Below, one piece after another: positions 8,717 to 16,603 of a stretch of DNA of 24,653 nucleotides. Within the stretch, counting starts at the first letter, position 1. The number at the start of each line of letters is the position of its first letter. Under the pieces are notes generated by a model. It was not told the DNA's origin and did not search any database. It was given only the letters and a program-made list of their open reading frames with translations. The translations under genes were made by a program, and so were the position numbers. This DNA is from Candidatus Solincola tengchongensis (lineage in GTDB: Bacteria; Actinomycetota; Geothermincolia; Geothermincolales; RBG-13-55-18): positions 1 to 24,653 of the forward strand of contig JACVJH010000285.1 in the NCBI GenBank assembly GCA_015711895.1, given 5' to 3'.

Positions 8717-9340
8717 GAGGCATCACCCCTCCTGTCTCCCGGTAGAGGTGCCTGAGGCATTACAAAGCCGGGCCCCGCGGCAAAACCCTCCCTTTGCGGG
8801 GCTGCCGTGAGGCATGGCGGCGGCCGTTTTCAGCCTCCCTCCGGTGTTCGGCGGAAGAGACGCGGGGTTGGAGGGGCGCCAGCAGGGCCGCCCCGCGGGC
8901 CATTCTCCGGGGAGTCCCCGCCGGGATTCCGAGGCCTTCTGGAGGCGAAGCCGAGTCGCGCCCATTCCGCCAGCTGTCCCGGACACCGATCATGGTGCCT
9001 CCGCCTCCGCTCTACCCGACGCCCTCGCGCTCTCCTCGTCGGCATACCTCCTCGATTAAGTTTACCCTGCAGTGGATCAGCGGGACAGGCGGCTGAAAAC
9101 CCTTTAAAGCGCCGGACGAATAGACGAGTCCTTCGTCCTTAAGCCCAAGGATCACGCCGGTGGGGGCTTCAGGTCAGGGACCGCCTTTCGAGCTCAATAA
9201 GCATCCTGATCACCTGAGTTATCCGGTACGGGTGATCTCCCATATAATTGGGAAAGGCCTCGCTCTTGTTTTCCGAAGCCGTTTGCCGCACGGTCGATGA
9301 AGCCGCGTGAGGGTCGCGGAGGCGGTTTGAGGGGGTTGAG
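8717..9340. other. Intergenic region, 624 bp, no convincing gene
   Basis: This lies between the divergent radical SAM and alkylsulfatase-like genes. Open frames here are short, overlap in several registers on both strands, are rich in Arg, Pro and Ser, and show no domain, so I treat them as GC-driven noise. A perfect 7-bp hairpin GGACGAA/TTCGTCC (9114-9120, 9132-9138) and the inverted repeat and -10 listed separately are the only structures I can support. Confidence 0.5.
9208..9248 (+). promoter_or_regulatory. Candidate operator and -10 box for the alkylsulfatase-like gene
   Basis: Arms GATCACC (9208-9214) and GGTGATC (9231-9237) are a perfect 7-bp inverted repeat with a 16-base spacer. A consensus TATAAT follows at 9243-9248, about 93 bases before the start codon. 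A -35 at normal spacing would fall inside the spacer (about 9220-9225) and is weak, which would suit an activator- or repressor-controlled promoter. Confidence 0.4.
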
Positions 9341-10597
9341 ATGAGCGATGACACATCGTTGGGGAGCATGCCGCTTTTCGCCGGAGAATGCGAGAAGCAA
9401 CACTTAGGGAAGGGCATCCATATGCTCCGCATGTGGGCCAATGTTTGCATCATCGAATCCGGTGATGGGGTGGCCCTCTTCGACGTGGGGCTTCCCTTTC
9501 ACGGTCCGCACATCGTGGAGGAGTTGCGCTCGCTCACCGAAAAACCGGTGCTCTACATCATTTACGGGCACGGCCACGCCGACCACGCCTTTGGAACCCC
9601 CTTCATACTGGAGGACGCGGAGAGAAGGGGACACCCGAGGCCGAAAATACTGGCCCACGAAGCCCTCCCCCGCCGCTTCGACCGCTACCGCCGCATGCTT
9701 CCTTATCACGAACACATCAACCGCATCCAGTTCGATATACCGGAGGGTATCCCCGCCTTCCCATGGGAATACGTATACCCCGACGAGACGGTAAGGGAAG
9801 AAGCGTCCATCCGCCTCGGCGATCTCACCCTCGAGCTGCGACACGCGCGGGGGGAGACCGACGATCACCTCTGGTTGTGGATTCCGGAGAGGAAGGTGGC
9901 CTGCGTCTCCGACTTCTGGGTCTGGTCTTGCCCCAATGTGGGCAATCCATTCAAGGTCCAGAGGTATGCCCTGGAGTGGGCCTTGGCGCTGGAGGAAGTG
10001 GCGGCCCGGTCACCGGAGGTCATGCTCCCTGGCCACGGCAGCCCGCTGGTGGGGGCGGGAACGGTCCGGGAAGCGTGTCTGGAGGTATCCAGGGCCTTGA
10101 GGTATCTCGACCAGCAGGTGGTCGAGATGCTCAACAGGGGAATGTGGCAGGAGGAGATACTTCATTCGTTCCGGTGGCCGGAAGAGTTCTCGGAAAGCCC
10201 CTACCTGGCACCCATTTACGGGCACCCCTATTTCGTGGTCCAAGCCCTCCTCCGGCAGTACCATGGTTGGTACGACGGGAACCCCTCCCATCTCTTCCCG
10301 TCTACCGAGGCGGAGGTGGCCCGGGAGGTGCTGACCATGGTGGGAGGCGAGGATAAGGTGCTGCAGAGAGCCGGAGTATTGGAGGAGAAAGGTAATCTGC
10401 AGCTTTCCCTCCATCTCCTGGACTTCGTGTTGGCTGGTGGTAAAGAAGGGGTGGAGGAGGCCGTGAAAAAGAAGGCGGCCATCCTGGAGAGGTTGGCCGG
10501 AGAGGAAAAGAGCCTGATCGCTAGGAACATATACCTGGCCGGAGCGAGGGAATTACGGAAAAGACTGGAGAGCTCGAGACCCGGCGACTCCGGCTGA
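9341..10597 (+). CDS. Alkylsulfatase-like metallo-beta-lactamase-fold hydrolase
   Basis: A 418-residue metallo-beta-lactamase-fold enzyme with the metal motif GHGHADH (76-82: H77, H79, D81, H82) and a later MLPGHGSPL (228-236, H232). ARGETDDHLW (169-178) occupies the position where alkylsulfatases carry an acidic metal ligand. Residues about 245-385 look like an alkylsulfatase dimerisation domain: YGHPYFVVQALLRQYHGWYD (293-312) followed by GNPSHLFP is its most recognisable part. SdsA1/BDS1 enzymes cleave alkyl sulfate esters to alcohol and sulfate, but they are longer (around 650 residues) with a C-terminal SCP2-like lipid-binding domain, which is absent here. No signal peptide, so cytoplasmic. 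ATG follows GAGGGGG by five bases. A sulfite/organosulfonate-type exporter begins 13 bp downstream. True substrate is uncertain. Confidence 0.82.
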   Translation: MSDDTSLGSMPLFAGECEKQHLGKGIHMLRMWANVCIIESGDGVALFDVGLPFHGPHIVEELRSLTEKPVLYIIYGHGHADHAFGTPFILEDAERRGHPRPKILAHEALPRRFDRYRRMLPYHEHINRIQFDIPEGIPAFPWEYVYPDETVREEASIRLGDLTLELRHARGETDDHLWLWIPERKVACVSDFWVWSCPNVGNPFKVQRYALEWALALEEVAARSPEVMLPGHGSPLVGAGTVREACLEVSRALRYLDQQVVEMLNRGMWQEEILHSFRWPEEFSESPYLAPIYGHPYFVVQALLRQYHGWYDGNPSHLFPSTEAEVAREVLTMVGGEDKVLQRAGVLEEKGNLQLSLHLLDFVLAGGKEGVEEAVKKKAAILERLAGEEKSLIARNIYLAGARELRKRLESSRPGDSG

Positions 10598-10609
10598 GGG
10601 AGGTCGGCC

Positions 10610-11353
10610 GTGCAGGCGTTCACCATAGCCCTGGCCGTTTTCACTGTTTCTTTCGTCTTTTCCATGATGGGTGCCGGAGGTTCCCAGATCCTGGTACCGC
10701 TGCTCTTCTGGCTGGGGCTGGACTTCAAGACCGGGGCTATCCCCCTGGGCCTCCTTGCCGCCTCCGTGACCTGTCTTTCAGCGGTCCTGGTCTATCAAAG
10801 GAAAGGCCTGGTGCGGCTGAGCACGGGCTGGCCTTTTGCCCTGTCCGTGCTCCTCGGAAGCCCTCTGGGAGCCCTTGTGGCGCGCCCCACATCCTCGCGG
10901 TATCTCATGGTCGTCTTCGCCGTGGTGAACATCCTTGTGGGATTGCTGGTGCTGCGTGGTCGCAGTTTGGCCGGGAAAGGGATTACCCGCAGAAAAGAGG
11001 TCCTGATCGCGCTCCCTTTGGGGTTGGGCATAGGTTTCGCCATCGGCTTCATAGCCCGTGATGGGGGTCCCTTCACCATGGCCGTCCTTGTTCTCATGGG
11101 GCTTGACGCCCGGGAAGCGGCGGGGACCGCCCCCCTCGTCGTGGCTGCGGGGTGCCTGGTGGCTTTCACTGTGCACTCTTTCAGGATGTCCGTCGAGGGC
11201 CCCATAATCGCCGTCACAGCCCTTGCCGCGCTGGCCGGCTCGCAACTGGGAGCGAGGTTCATGAGCCGCCGCCTGGAATCCGGGACCGTTAGGATCCTCT
11301 TCACCGTGGCTATGATGGTGGTCGGGGCGATCATATTGGCCCAGGCCCTGTGA
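10610..11353 (+). CDS. TauE/SafE (TSUP) family anion exporter
   Basis: A 247-residue membrane protein of the TauE/SafE family, with about eight hydrophobic segments arranged as two similar halves: MGAGGSQILVPLLFWLG (20-36) in the first and IGFIARDGGPFTMAVLVLMG (about 143-162) in the second are the family's paired loop/helix signatures. Members move sulfite, sulfoacetate or related small anions across the cytoplasmic membrane. The GTG start is 13 bases after the stop of the alkylsulfatase-like gene, with GGGAGG between, so the two are almost surely one transcript; the exporter may release an oxidised-sulfur product. The convergent methyltransferase gene ends 70 bp away; an inverted pair GACCCCG (11367-11373) / CGGGGTC (11419-11425) spans the gap but is too widely spaced for a classic terminator. 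Confidence 0.85.
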   Translation: MQAFTIALAVFTVSFVFSMMGAGGSQILVPLLFWLGLDFKTGAIPLGLLAASVTCLSAVLVYQRKGLVRLSTGWPFALSVLLGSPLGALVARPTSSRYLMVVFAVVNILVGLLVLRGRSLAGKGITRRKEVLIALPLGLGIGFAIGFIARDGGPFTMAVLVLMGLDAREAAGTAPLVVAAGCLVAFTVHSFRMSVEGPIIAVTALAALAGSQLGARFMSRRLESGTVRILFTVAMMVVGAIILAQAL

Positions 11354-11423
11354 ATCATAGAAGGCAGACCCCGGGTGACGGACCGCCAAAGCCTCCACAG
11401 GAATAGGCGCTCGTACTTCGGGG

Positions 11424-12233
11424 TCACAGAGGTTTGCGGGCTTCCACTTCCAAACGGACGGCGTTCACGTGTACCAATCCAGCCTCATCGGGCGGAAAAT
11501 CGTGGAGATACCCGTTTACCAGCTCGGCTATGAAGTCTTCCCTTAAGCGTTCGGGAACCCGTTGCGTGAAGGGCAGCCAGGTGGTCCGTATCCAGCCGGC
11601 CATTCCCTCTCGCCCCTCGTGGACCATGTCCTTGGTGAGGAGCTCCACGCGCAGCGGTTCAAGGCCCGCCTTCTCCAGGAGGGGTATGTAGTCCTCAGGG
11701 CCGTGGAAGAGGTAGGGAAAATCCATGTCACGGAAATAAGCGGACCATTTTTCTGAAGCCATGAGGGAAACCAACATACATGCCACTTCGGCGGCGTTGC
11801 CCCGCCCGGCCATCTGTGCCAGTAAGAATCCGCCTGGCTTCAACGCCCGAGCTATCCCTTCCAGAGCCGCCGACTGGTCCCTGATCCAGTGGAGAACGGC
11901 ATTGGAGAAGACGACGTCGAAACACTCACAAAAGTCGAGTTGGCACGCGTCCGCCACCTCCCAGGCGAGGTTAGGATAATGGCTGGAGGGGTAGGAGCGT
12001 CGGGCATGGTCGATCATCTCCGGAGATATGTCCACTCCCAAGACCGAGCCCCGGGGGACCCGTTTGGCAAGCATGGCCGAGAGCAGGCCGTCCCCGCACC
12101 CCAGGTCCAGGACGTGTTCGTCTCCCCTGAGGTGCAGTTTGTCCATCAGCTCAAGACCCCATTTCTTCTGCTGGGAGGAGAAGCTCCGATAATCTTCTGC
12201 GTCCCAGCGGTACAAGGCCTTCTTACCCCTCAA
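11424..12233 (-). CDS. Class I SAM-dependent methyltransferase (Tam/BioC-like)
   Basis: A 269-residue Rossmann-fold methyltransferase. Motif I VLDLGCGDG is at 41-49, the ribose-binding acid D68 is in LGVDISPEMI, a second acidic loop ADA is near 94-96, FSNAVLHWI (109-117) is motif IV-like, and LKPGGFLL (131-138) is the post-motif strand. The N-terminal WDAEDY and the NAVLHW wording resemble trans-aconitate methyltransferase and BioC-type enzymes, which methylate small carboxylic acids or acyl carriers; small-molecule methylation is likely, the exact substrate unknown. The start is TTG with AGGAGG six bases upstream; no in-frame ATG fits better. It stands alone, convergent with the TSUP exporter, with a long non-coding stretch upstream. 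Confidence 0.85.
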   Translation of the reverse strand: MRGKKALYRWDAEDYRSFSSQQKKWGLELMDKLHLRGDEHVLDLGCGDGLLSAMLAKRVPRGSVLGVDISPEMIDHARRSYPSSHYPNLAWEVADACQLDFCECFDVVFSNAVLHWIRDQSAALEGIARALKPGGFLLAQMAGRGNAAEVACMLVSLMASEKWSAYFRDMDFPYLFHGPEDYIPLLEKAGLEPLRVELLTKDMVHEGREGMAGWIRTTWLPFTQRVPERLREDFIAELVNGYLHDFPPDEAGLVHVNAVRLEVEARKPL

Positions 12234-12952
12234 AGCCTTCCTCCTCTCGCTCGTTGCAGGCCGCCGTTTTGCCGCCTATCACCCACCGCCGGCACCCGTA
12301 AATGAGGTCGGTCGCACCGGCCCTCGCCGCCTATGGCATTGACGATAAAAAGGTTAACATGCCGGGCGGGGTGATTGCGCAGTATTCAGGAATCGCTGCG
12401 GATCCTCAGGCTTTCCGAAAGACTCGATCTCTCTCGAGGCGAGAGCTCATGGGCCGATGGAGAGAATTTGCATCAGGGGAGCGAGACTCCGTTCCGTTTC
12501 CCGGGATGCTTGGTTTGCGACGCTTAAGCGCGGTTCCATGTTTGCGCCCCGTTTGAGTGAGAGACTGACATAGGACGGTCACAAGTCGCTCTCCTTCGTC
12601 GACCTCGAGCTCGTTGGTTTCGGCTGCGTGGAGAGGTTTCCTCCGGCTGGAATTTGTAAATTCCATTTAGCCTTGCACCGGCTTTCCATCCCACTTCTTT
12701 CGAAAGAGCCATGTCGGGTTCCTCAAAGGCGGGAGATGATCCGAAAATCCCTGTCTGGCGGAGGTGCCGTATCGTTTCGCGGGCACTTCAGGGTTCGGGT
12801 TCACGAGAGAGGACTTGAACATCCCGGCGAATGGGTTAAAACGAGGAGAAAAGATTGAGATAGGAGCGAGCCTCGTTCTACCATTAAGGTTAAGATGATG
12901 CTGAATCGTGGCCTTCGTTCTCGGCGATGCCTTGCGGAAGGGAGTGGCTGTC
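12234..12952. other. Intergenic region, 719 bp, no convincing gene
   Basis: This region must hold the divergent promoters of the methyltransferase and sirtuin genes. Potential frames are short and domainless. Notable structures are an 18-bp near-perfect palindrome TGGAATTT-gt-AAATTCCA (12648-12665) and a CTCTCG-agg-CGAGAG hairpin near 12431-12445. Base composition is more even than in the flanking genes. I see no transposase or RNA gene. Confidence 0.5.
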
Positions 12953-13786
12953 TTGGCTGACGAGGAGCTGATAGAGGAAGCCGCCCGGCTGATAGCCGGG
13001 GCGAAAAACCTGGTGGCCTTCTCGGGAGCGGGTGTCTCAGCGGAGAGCGGCATACCGACCTTCCGGGATCCGGGTGGTCTTTGGGATCGCTTCGACCCCT
13101 ATGAGCTCGGCGGAGGGGATATCTTTTCCGCCCTCCTGCGAGGGTCCAAGATCCCAGCTTCGGCGACTGATTTCGTCTCCGAGATGCTCGATGTCCTGGA
13201 AAGAGCCCGCCCCAACCCTGGGCATCTGGCTCTGGGAGAGCTGGAGCGCATGGGGATTCTCCGCTCGGTGATAACCCAGAACATCGACAACCTGCACCGT
13301 GAGGCCGGAAACACAAGAGTCATAGAGGTGCACGGCAACATATTCCGACTGGCCTGTCTGGGATGCGGGGGGAAGATAAACCTGGGTCGTGATGACCTCT
13401 TCGAGCTGGGGCGGAGGCTGGTGGAACTGCTGCGGCGTGGCGACCTGCAGGGCCTCATCGCCCTGGCCTCGCGGTGCTGGTGCGGGGGCGTTTGCAGGTT
13501 GGACGTGGTCGGTTTCGGTGAACCGGTACAGGATATGCCCCAGGCGGTGCAGGAAGCGAGACGTTCGGACGTGTTCCTGATCCTGGGTACTTCGGGAGCA
13601 GTATATCCCGCGGCTTACCTCCCGGAGTACGCCAAGAGCGCCGGGGCTAAACTCATAGAGATAAACGCCACGGGATGTTATTTCCAGGAACTGGTGGACG
13701 TGGGCATCATCGGCAAGACGGGCGAGATACTTCCACGCGTCGTGGAGCGCGTGAGGGATCTACGGGCGGGCGGCGGGGAAACCTAG
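12953..13786 (+). CDS. Sir2-family NAD-dependent protein deacylase with atypical zinc module
   Basis: A sirtuin of 277 residues from the start used here. Signatures: GAGVSAESGIPTFRD (25-39) binds NAD, TQNIDNLH (108-115), catalytic His127 in IEVHGN, and GTSGAVYPAAYLP near 212-224. Sirtuins remove acetyl or other acyl groups from protein lysines using NAD. The zinc module is unusual: C135 and C138 form a normal CxxC, but the second pair reads RCWCGGVC (C175, C177, C181) after a 36-residue, helix-like insert, where most relatives have CxxC after about 15-25 residues. I chose TTG 12953 since GGAAGGGAG (12936-12944) precedes it by eight bases and the N-terminus then has normal length; the frame also opens at GTG 12908 without a ribosome site. 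Monocistronic; about 460 bp of non-coding DNA follows. Confidence 0.85.
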   Translation: MADEELIEEAARLIAGAKNLVAFSGAGVSAESGIPTFRDPGGLWDRFDPYELGGGDIFSALLRGSKIPASATDFVSEMLDVLERARPNPGHLALGELERMGILRSVITQNIDNLHREAGNTRVIEVHGNIFRLACLGCGGKINLGRDDLFELGRRLVELLRRGDLQGLIALASRCWCGGVCRLDVVGFGEPVQDMPQAVQEARRSDVFLILGTSGAVYPAAYLPEYAKSAGAKLIEINATGCYFQELVDVGIIGKTGEILPRVVERVRDLRAGGGET

Positions 13787-14185
13787 GCCTCGAAGCCAAG
13801 TTCCGTCTTGTGAGGCCGTGATGCAGTCTAGACATTTTTTCTCCCATGGGTGCGCCATTTGCTGATGTGCCGCGATAATCTTCCCTAATTTTGGTTCAGA
13901 CACGTAGACTCACCATGTTTTGGGGCGCTTATGGACCGTTCCCTCATCGGGCCGTAAGAATTACCGGTCTTTTCTCGCGTCGACCTCACGAGAAGAAGCG
14001 GTTCAGTCGAAAAGCCGTCCATCCATAAAAGGCGGCAGTGACGTGCCTGTTCGGACTGGTTTACGTTTCCCGGGATTAGTGGGGACATCTCGTTGGTGTT
14101 GAGCGATATGCGAATTCCAAATGGCCGGAGCCGCACGATTCGTGGTCCTTGTGCCTTAGCCTTTCATTTATGGCTTGATCCCGCC
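13787..14185. other. Intergenic region downstream of the sirtuin gene
   Basis: No convincing gene. An inverted repeat GGCCTC (13786-13791) / GAGGCC (13812-13817) begins at the sirtuin stop codon and is followed by a T-tract near 13834-13839, a possible but imperfect terminator. A minus-strand frame of 83 codons (13885-14136) has no recognisable motif, signal or ribosome site, and I do not call it. Confidence 0.45.
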
Positions 14186-14215
14186 TTGCCTGGCGCGCGG
14201 ATGGGCAATTATACT
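14186..14215 (+). promoter_or_regulatory. Promoter of the thioesterase gene
   Basis: TTGCCT (14186-14191) and TATACT (14210-14215) are separated by 18 bases and lie about 33 bases before the GTG start, a plausible sigma-70-type promoter with a short leader. Confidence 0.5.
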
Positions 14216-14247
14216 GATGATCCGGAAAAATATGCGGAGGCCAAGGA

Positions 14248-14694
14248 GTGCTATCACAGCAGGAGTGGCAGCAGCAAGTCGAAGAAATAGTCAGGGATAG
14301 GAGCAGGCATTCCCCCTACTATCTCCTCCTGGGCATGCGGGTGAGGGAGCTGCGCCCGGGCGAATCCCTGCTCGAACTGGAAATAGGCCCCCGGCATCTC
14401 GACGAGAGAGGAAAAGTCCACCCCGGTGTCCTCTTCTCCCTGGCAGATGCCGCAGCAGGGGTGGCGGCCATGACCCTGGTCGCGGGAGGCTCCCGCCGCG
14501 TGGTGACCGTGGAGATGAAGGTGAACTTCATGGCCGATTGCGCTGGCGGAAAGTTGACCGCGGCGGGCAAGGTGGTGGGGGAAGAAGGCAAGTCCATCTT
14601 CTCTGAAGTCGAGGTCTGGAGTGAGGAAGGGAAGAAGCTGGCGAAAGGCCTAGCCACTCTCGTGTCCCTTGCCCGAGGACATCGACCGGAATGA
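14248..14694 (+). CDS. PaaI-type hotdog-fold thioesterase
   Basis: A 148-residue single hotdog-domain protein. KVHPGVLFSLADAAAGVAAM (56-75) matches the PaaI/YigI-type 'H-G-G-x-x-x-x-L-x-D-x-A' helix, with H58 and D67 as likely functional residues, and VTVEMKVNFM (86-95) is the following strand pair. Relatives hydrolyse aromatic or medium-chain acyl-CoA thioesters in the cytoplasm as homotetramers. Start is GTG with GGAGG seven bases upstream. It converges on the nitronate monooxygenase-like gene 57 bp away; a small CCAGG-agga-CCTGG hairpin (14713-14726) lies between them. Acyl-CoA specificity cannot be read from the sequence. Confidence 0.85.
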   Translation: MLSQQEWQQQVEEIVRDRSRHSPYYLLLGMRVRELRPGESLLELEIGPRHLDERGKVHPGVLFSLADAAAGVAAMTLVAGGSRRVVTVEMKVNFMADCAGGKLTAAGKVVGEEGKSIFSEVEVWSEEGKKLAKGLATLVSLARGHRPE

Positions 14695-14751
14695 TCGAGA
14701 CTCCTTAAGGCGCCAGGAGGACCTGGTCATATTCCGGCGTCGACCGGCCCG

Positions 14752-15900
14752 TCATTCCACGGTCACGTTTTCCGGGAGACGGCGGGTGAGGATGTCCGCG
14801 GCCTCCTCAACCATCTCCTCGAGGACCTGCCCCGCCGGTTTTATCTCCTTGATCAGCCCCGCCACCTGGCCGGCGAACCCACCGATGTATTCCTCGCGGT
14901 TGGCCTTGAGGAAGGCGGCGAGCAGGGAGGAGGAGACCAGAACCTGCAGCGGGAAGGGGAGAGGTTCTAGGCCGGACTCCTCCCACAAAGTATGGAATTT
15001 ACTGGTAATGGAGCGCAGGGTCTTGCCGGTGAACATGGTGGAGACCTTGGTGTCCTCGTCGGTGGCCTCCACGATGTGGCGCTTGATGACCTCCGGCGCC
15101 CCGCCCTCCACGGTGGCCAGGAAACGGGTGCCCACCCATACGCCCACGCATCCCATGGCCAGGGCAGCTGCTAGGCCCCTGCCGTCGCCTATGCCCCCGG
15201 CGGCCAGCACTGGGACCGGATAGGCGGCGTCTATGCAGGCCGGCACCAGGGCCATGGTCCCTATACGCCCGGTATGGCCTCCCGCCTCGTGGCCCTGGGC
15301 CACCAGCAGGTCTATACCCGCCTCGGCCATTCTCCTGGCGTTCTTGGTGTTGCCGGTTATGGCCAGGACCTTGGTGCCCACGGCGTGGGCCTCCTCGACC
15401 ATGAAGCCCGGGTTCCCCAGCCCGGCGCAGAAAAGGGGAACCCGTTCCTCCAGGCATACCTTGATGGCTTCGCGCGGCCGCATGGTGGTGGAATCCATCT
15501 TCACCATCACGTCCACGTCCGGGAGGCCCAGGTCCTGCTTGACCTTCTTTATCCATTCCTGGTGGGCCTGGGGCAGACTGCGCAGGAGCTGGCTCAAGGG
15601 CACCTCGCCTTCCCCTTCCGCTTCGGGAAGATCCACGATGTTCTTGGGGAGGAGTATGTCCACCCCGAAGGGCTTGTCGGTGCGCGCCTTTATCTCCCGA
15701 ATGGCCTGGCGTAGTTCGCCTATGGAGTACCCGCTTGCTCCAAGTACGCCCAGGCCTCCTGCCTCGGATACGGCCACCACCAAGTCTACGGGGGCGCCCG
15801 TTTCCTCCCCCAAAAGGTTAGGCCCCATCCCTGCACTCAAGATGGGATACTCGATGCCCAGCATGTCGCAGAGTTTGGTGCGTAGAACGCGCTTTCCCAT
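14752..15900 (-). CDS. Nitronate monooxygenase-like (NPD/FabK superfamily) flavoprotein
   Basis: A 382-residue FMN-dependent TIM-barrel protein of the nitronate monooxygenase / 2-nitropropane dioxygenase superfamily. Supporting segments: YPILSAGMG (18-26) at the first strand, AGGLGVLGASGY (47-58), AQGHEAGGHTGR (201-212, where the family's FMN/active-site His lies), LAAGGIGDGRGLAAALAMG (232-250) and GVWVGTRFLAT (253-263), the phosphate-binding end. True enzymes oxidise nitronates to carbonyl plus nitrite; relatives such as FabK are enoyl-ACP reductases, so the reaction is not certain. ATG at 15900 is chosen because GAAAGGGG precedes it and the protein then begins at the normal family position; the same frame extends 30 codons upstream through sequence unlike the family. 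It converges on the thioesterase gene. Confidence 0.87.
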   Translation of the reverse strand: MGKRVLRTKLCDMLGIEYPILSAGMGPNLLGEETGAPVDLVVAVSEAGGLGVLGASGYSIGELRQAIREIKARTDKPFGVDILLPKNIVDLPEAEGEGEVPLSQLLRSLPQAHQEWIKKVKQDLGLPDVDVMVKMDSTTMRPREAIKVCLEERVPLFCAGLGNPGFMVEEAHAVGTKVLAITGNTKNARRMAEAGIDLLVAQGHEAGGHTGRIGTMALVPACIDAAYPVPVLAAGGIGDGRGLAAALAMGCVGVWVGTRFLATVEGGAPEVIKRHIVEATDEDTKVSTMFTGKTLRSITSKFHTLWEESGLEPLPFPLQVLVSSSLLAAFLKANREEYIGGFAGQVAGLIKEIKPAGQVLEEMVEEAADILTRRLPENVTVE

Positions 15901-15961
15901 GGTTTTTCCCCTTTCTTCCATCCGGCCGGCCGATCGCGGACGGCTTACCCTCCCGATGAAT

Positions 15962-15990
15962 ACTATACACCTAATGTTCGGCGATTCCAC
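15962..15990 (-). promoter_or_regulatory. Possible promoter of the nitronate monooxygenase-like gene
   Basis: On the minus strand TATAGT (15967-15962) lies about 62 bases before the ATG, with a weak -35, GTGGAA, 17 bases further upstream (15990-15985). Only the -10 is a good match. Confidence 0.33.
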
Positions 15991-16542
15991 GTGTAAGAGA
16001 ACCGCCCCGGCCGTTGCCAGATTTGGCTTCCGGGGCTTTCTCTAACTTGACCGGTATTGAACATGGGAACCGGGGAAAAACATCCCCTCCTCCCGCCGTC
16101 CATTAAGTCTGAGAGAGGGAAAAGCGGCCCTCGGCCTCCTCCCGCCCGACAGCGCCCGTTTGAAAGCGAATGGCTCCGTTGAAAGCGCTCTCGAAAAGAT
16201 ACCGGAAGGATGCTCATGAATGAAAGCCTTGCTTCCGGATACACCGTCGCCCCCGGCCCCCGCCCGCATTCCGCGCCACAGTGGAAATCAGGTCTCATGC
16301 GAGGGCGCCGAGCCCGAAGGGCGGTGCTTTGACAAGAACCTCATCAATGTTCGCGCTAGGCATTGGGGAAGCAAGGCGCTTATTGAGAGTTCGGACACGC
16401 CGGGAGGGCTTTTTCCGCGCCGAGAAGGGATGAACGATCTTGAAATTCATATCCCGGCAACCGGCCATGGAGAATATTCGGCAGCGGACCAAAGATCCCG
16501 ACATGACTGGGAATCAGAGGATAGGATTAAAAGCATTTTTTT
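15991..16542. other. Intergenic region, no convincing gene
   Basis: This 550-bp stretch lies between the divergent flavoprotein and PadR genes. Frames on both strands overlap and lack domains. A strong hairpin, GCGCC-ga-GCCC-gaa-GGGC-GGTGC, occupies about 16305-16327 but is not followed by a T-run. The last 40 bases become AT-rich, leading into the PadR operator. Confidence 0.45.
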
Positions 16543-16584
16543 CACTATTGACATTTTATCAATAGTATATTAATGTCAATAGTG
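16543..16584 (+). promoter_or_regulatory. Operator/promoter of the PadR gene: perfect 13-bp inverted repeat with a third half-site
   Basis: CACTATTGACATT (16543-16555) and AATGTCAATAGTG (16572-16584) are a perfect 13-bp inverted repeat with a 16-base AT-rich spacer. Within it the heptamer TCAATAG occurs at 16559-16565 and 16576-16582 (17 bases apart, same strand), and its complement CTATTGA at 16545-16551, giving three half-sites. TTGACA (16548-16553) in the left arm is a consensus -35; the matching -10 would fall in the right arm. The site ends five bases before the AGGAGGT ribosome site (16589-16595), so PadR autorepression is the natural reading. Confidence 0.75.
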
Positions 16585-16603
16585 TAGAGAGGAGGTGAAG
16601 GCG

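Noticed and set aside
12302..12556. 84-codon frame upstream of the sirtuin gene
   Set aside because: No domain, no Shine-Dalgarno sequence, and overlapping frames on the other strand are equally long.
12490..14085. Shared 12-mer GTTTCCCGGGAT in two non-coding gaps, considered as a repeat family or insertion-sequence remnant
   Set aside because: Similarity does not extend beyond the 12 bases; no terminal repeats or transposase fragments were found.
2162..16060. 13-mer TGACCGGTATTGA present at 2162-2174 and 16048-16060, upstream of two minus-strand genes
   Set aside because: Several shared 13-mers are expected by chance in a window this long, and the flanking bases do not match.
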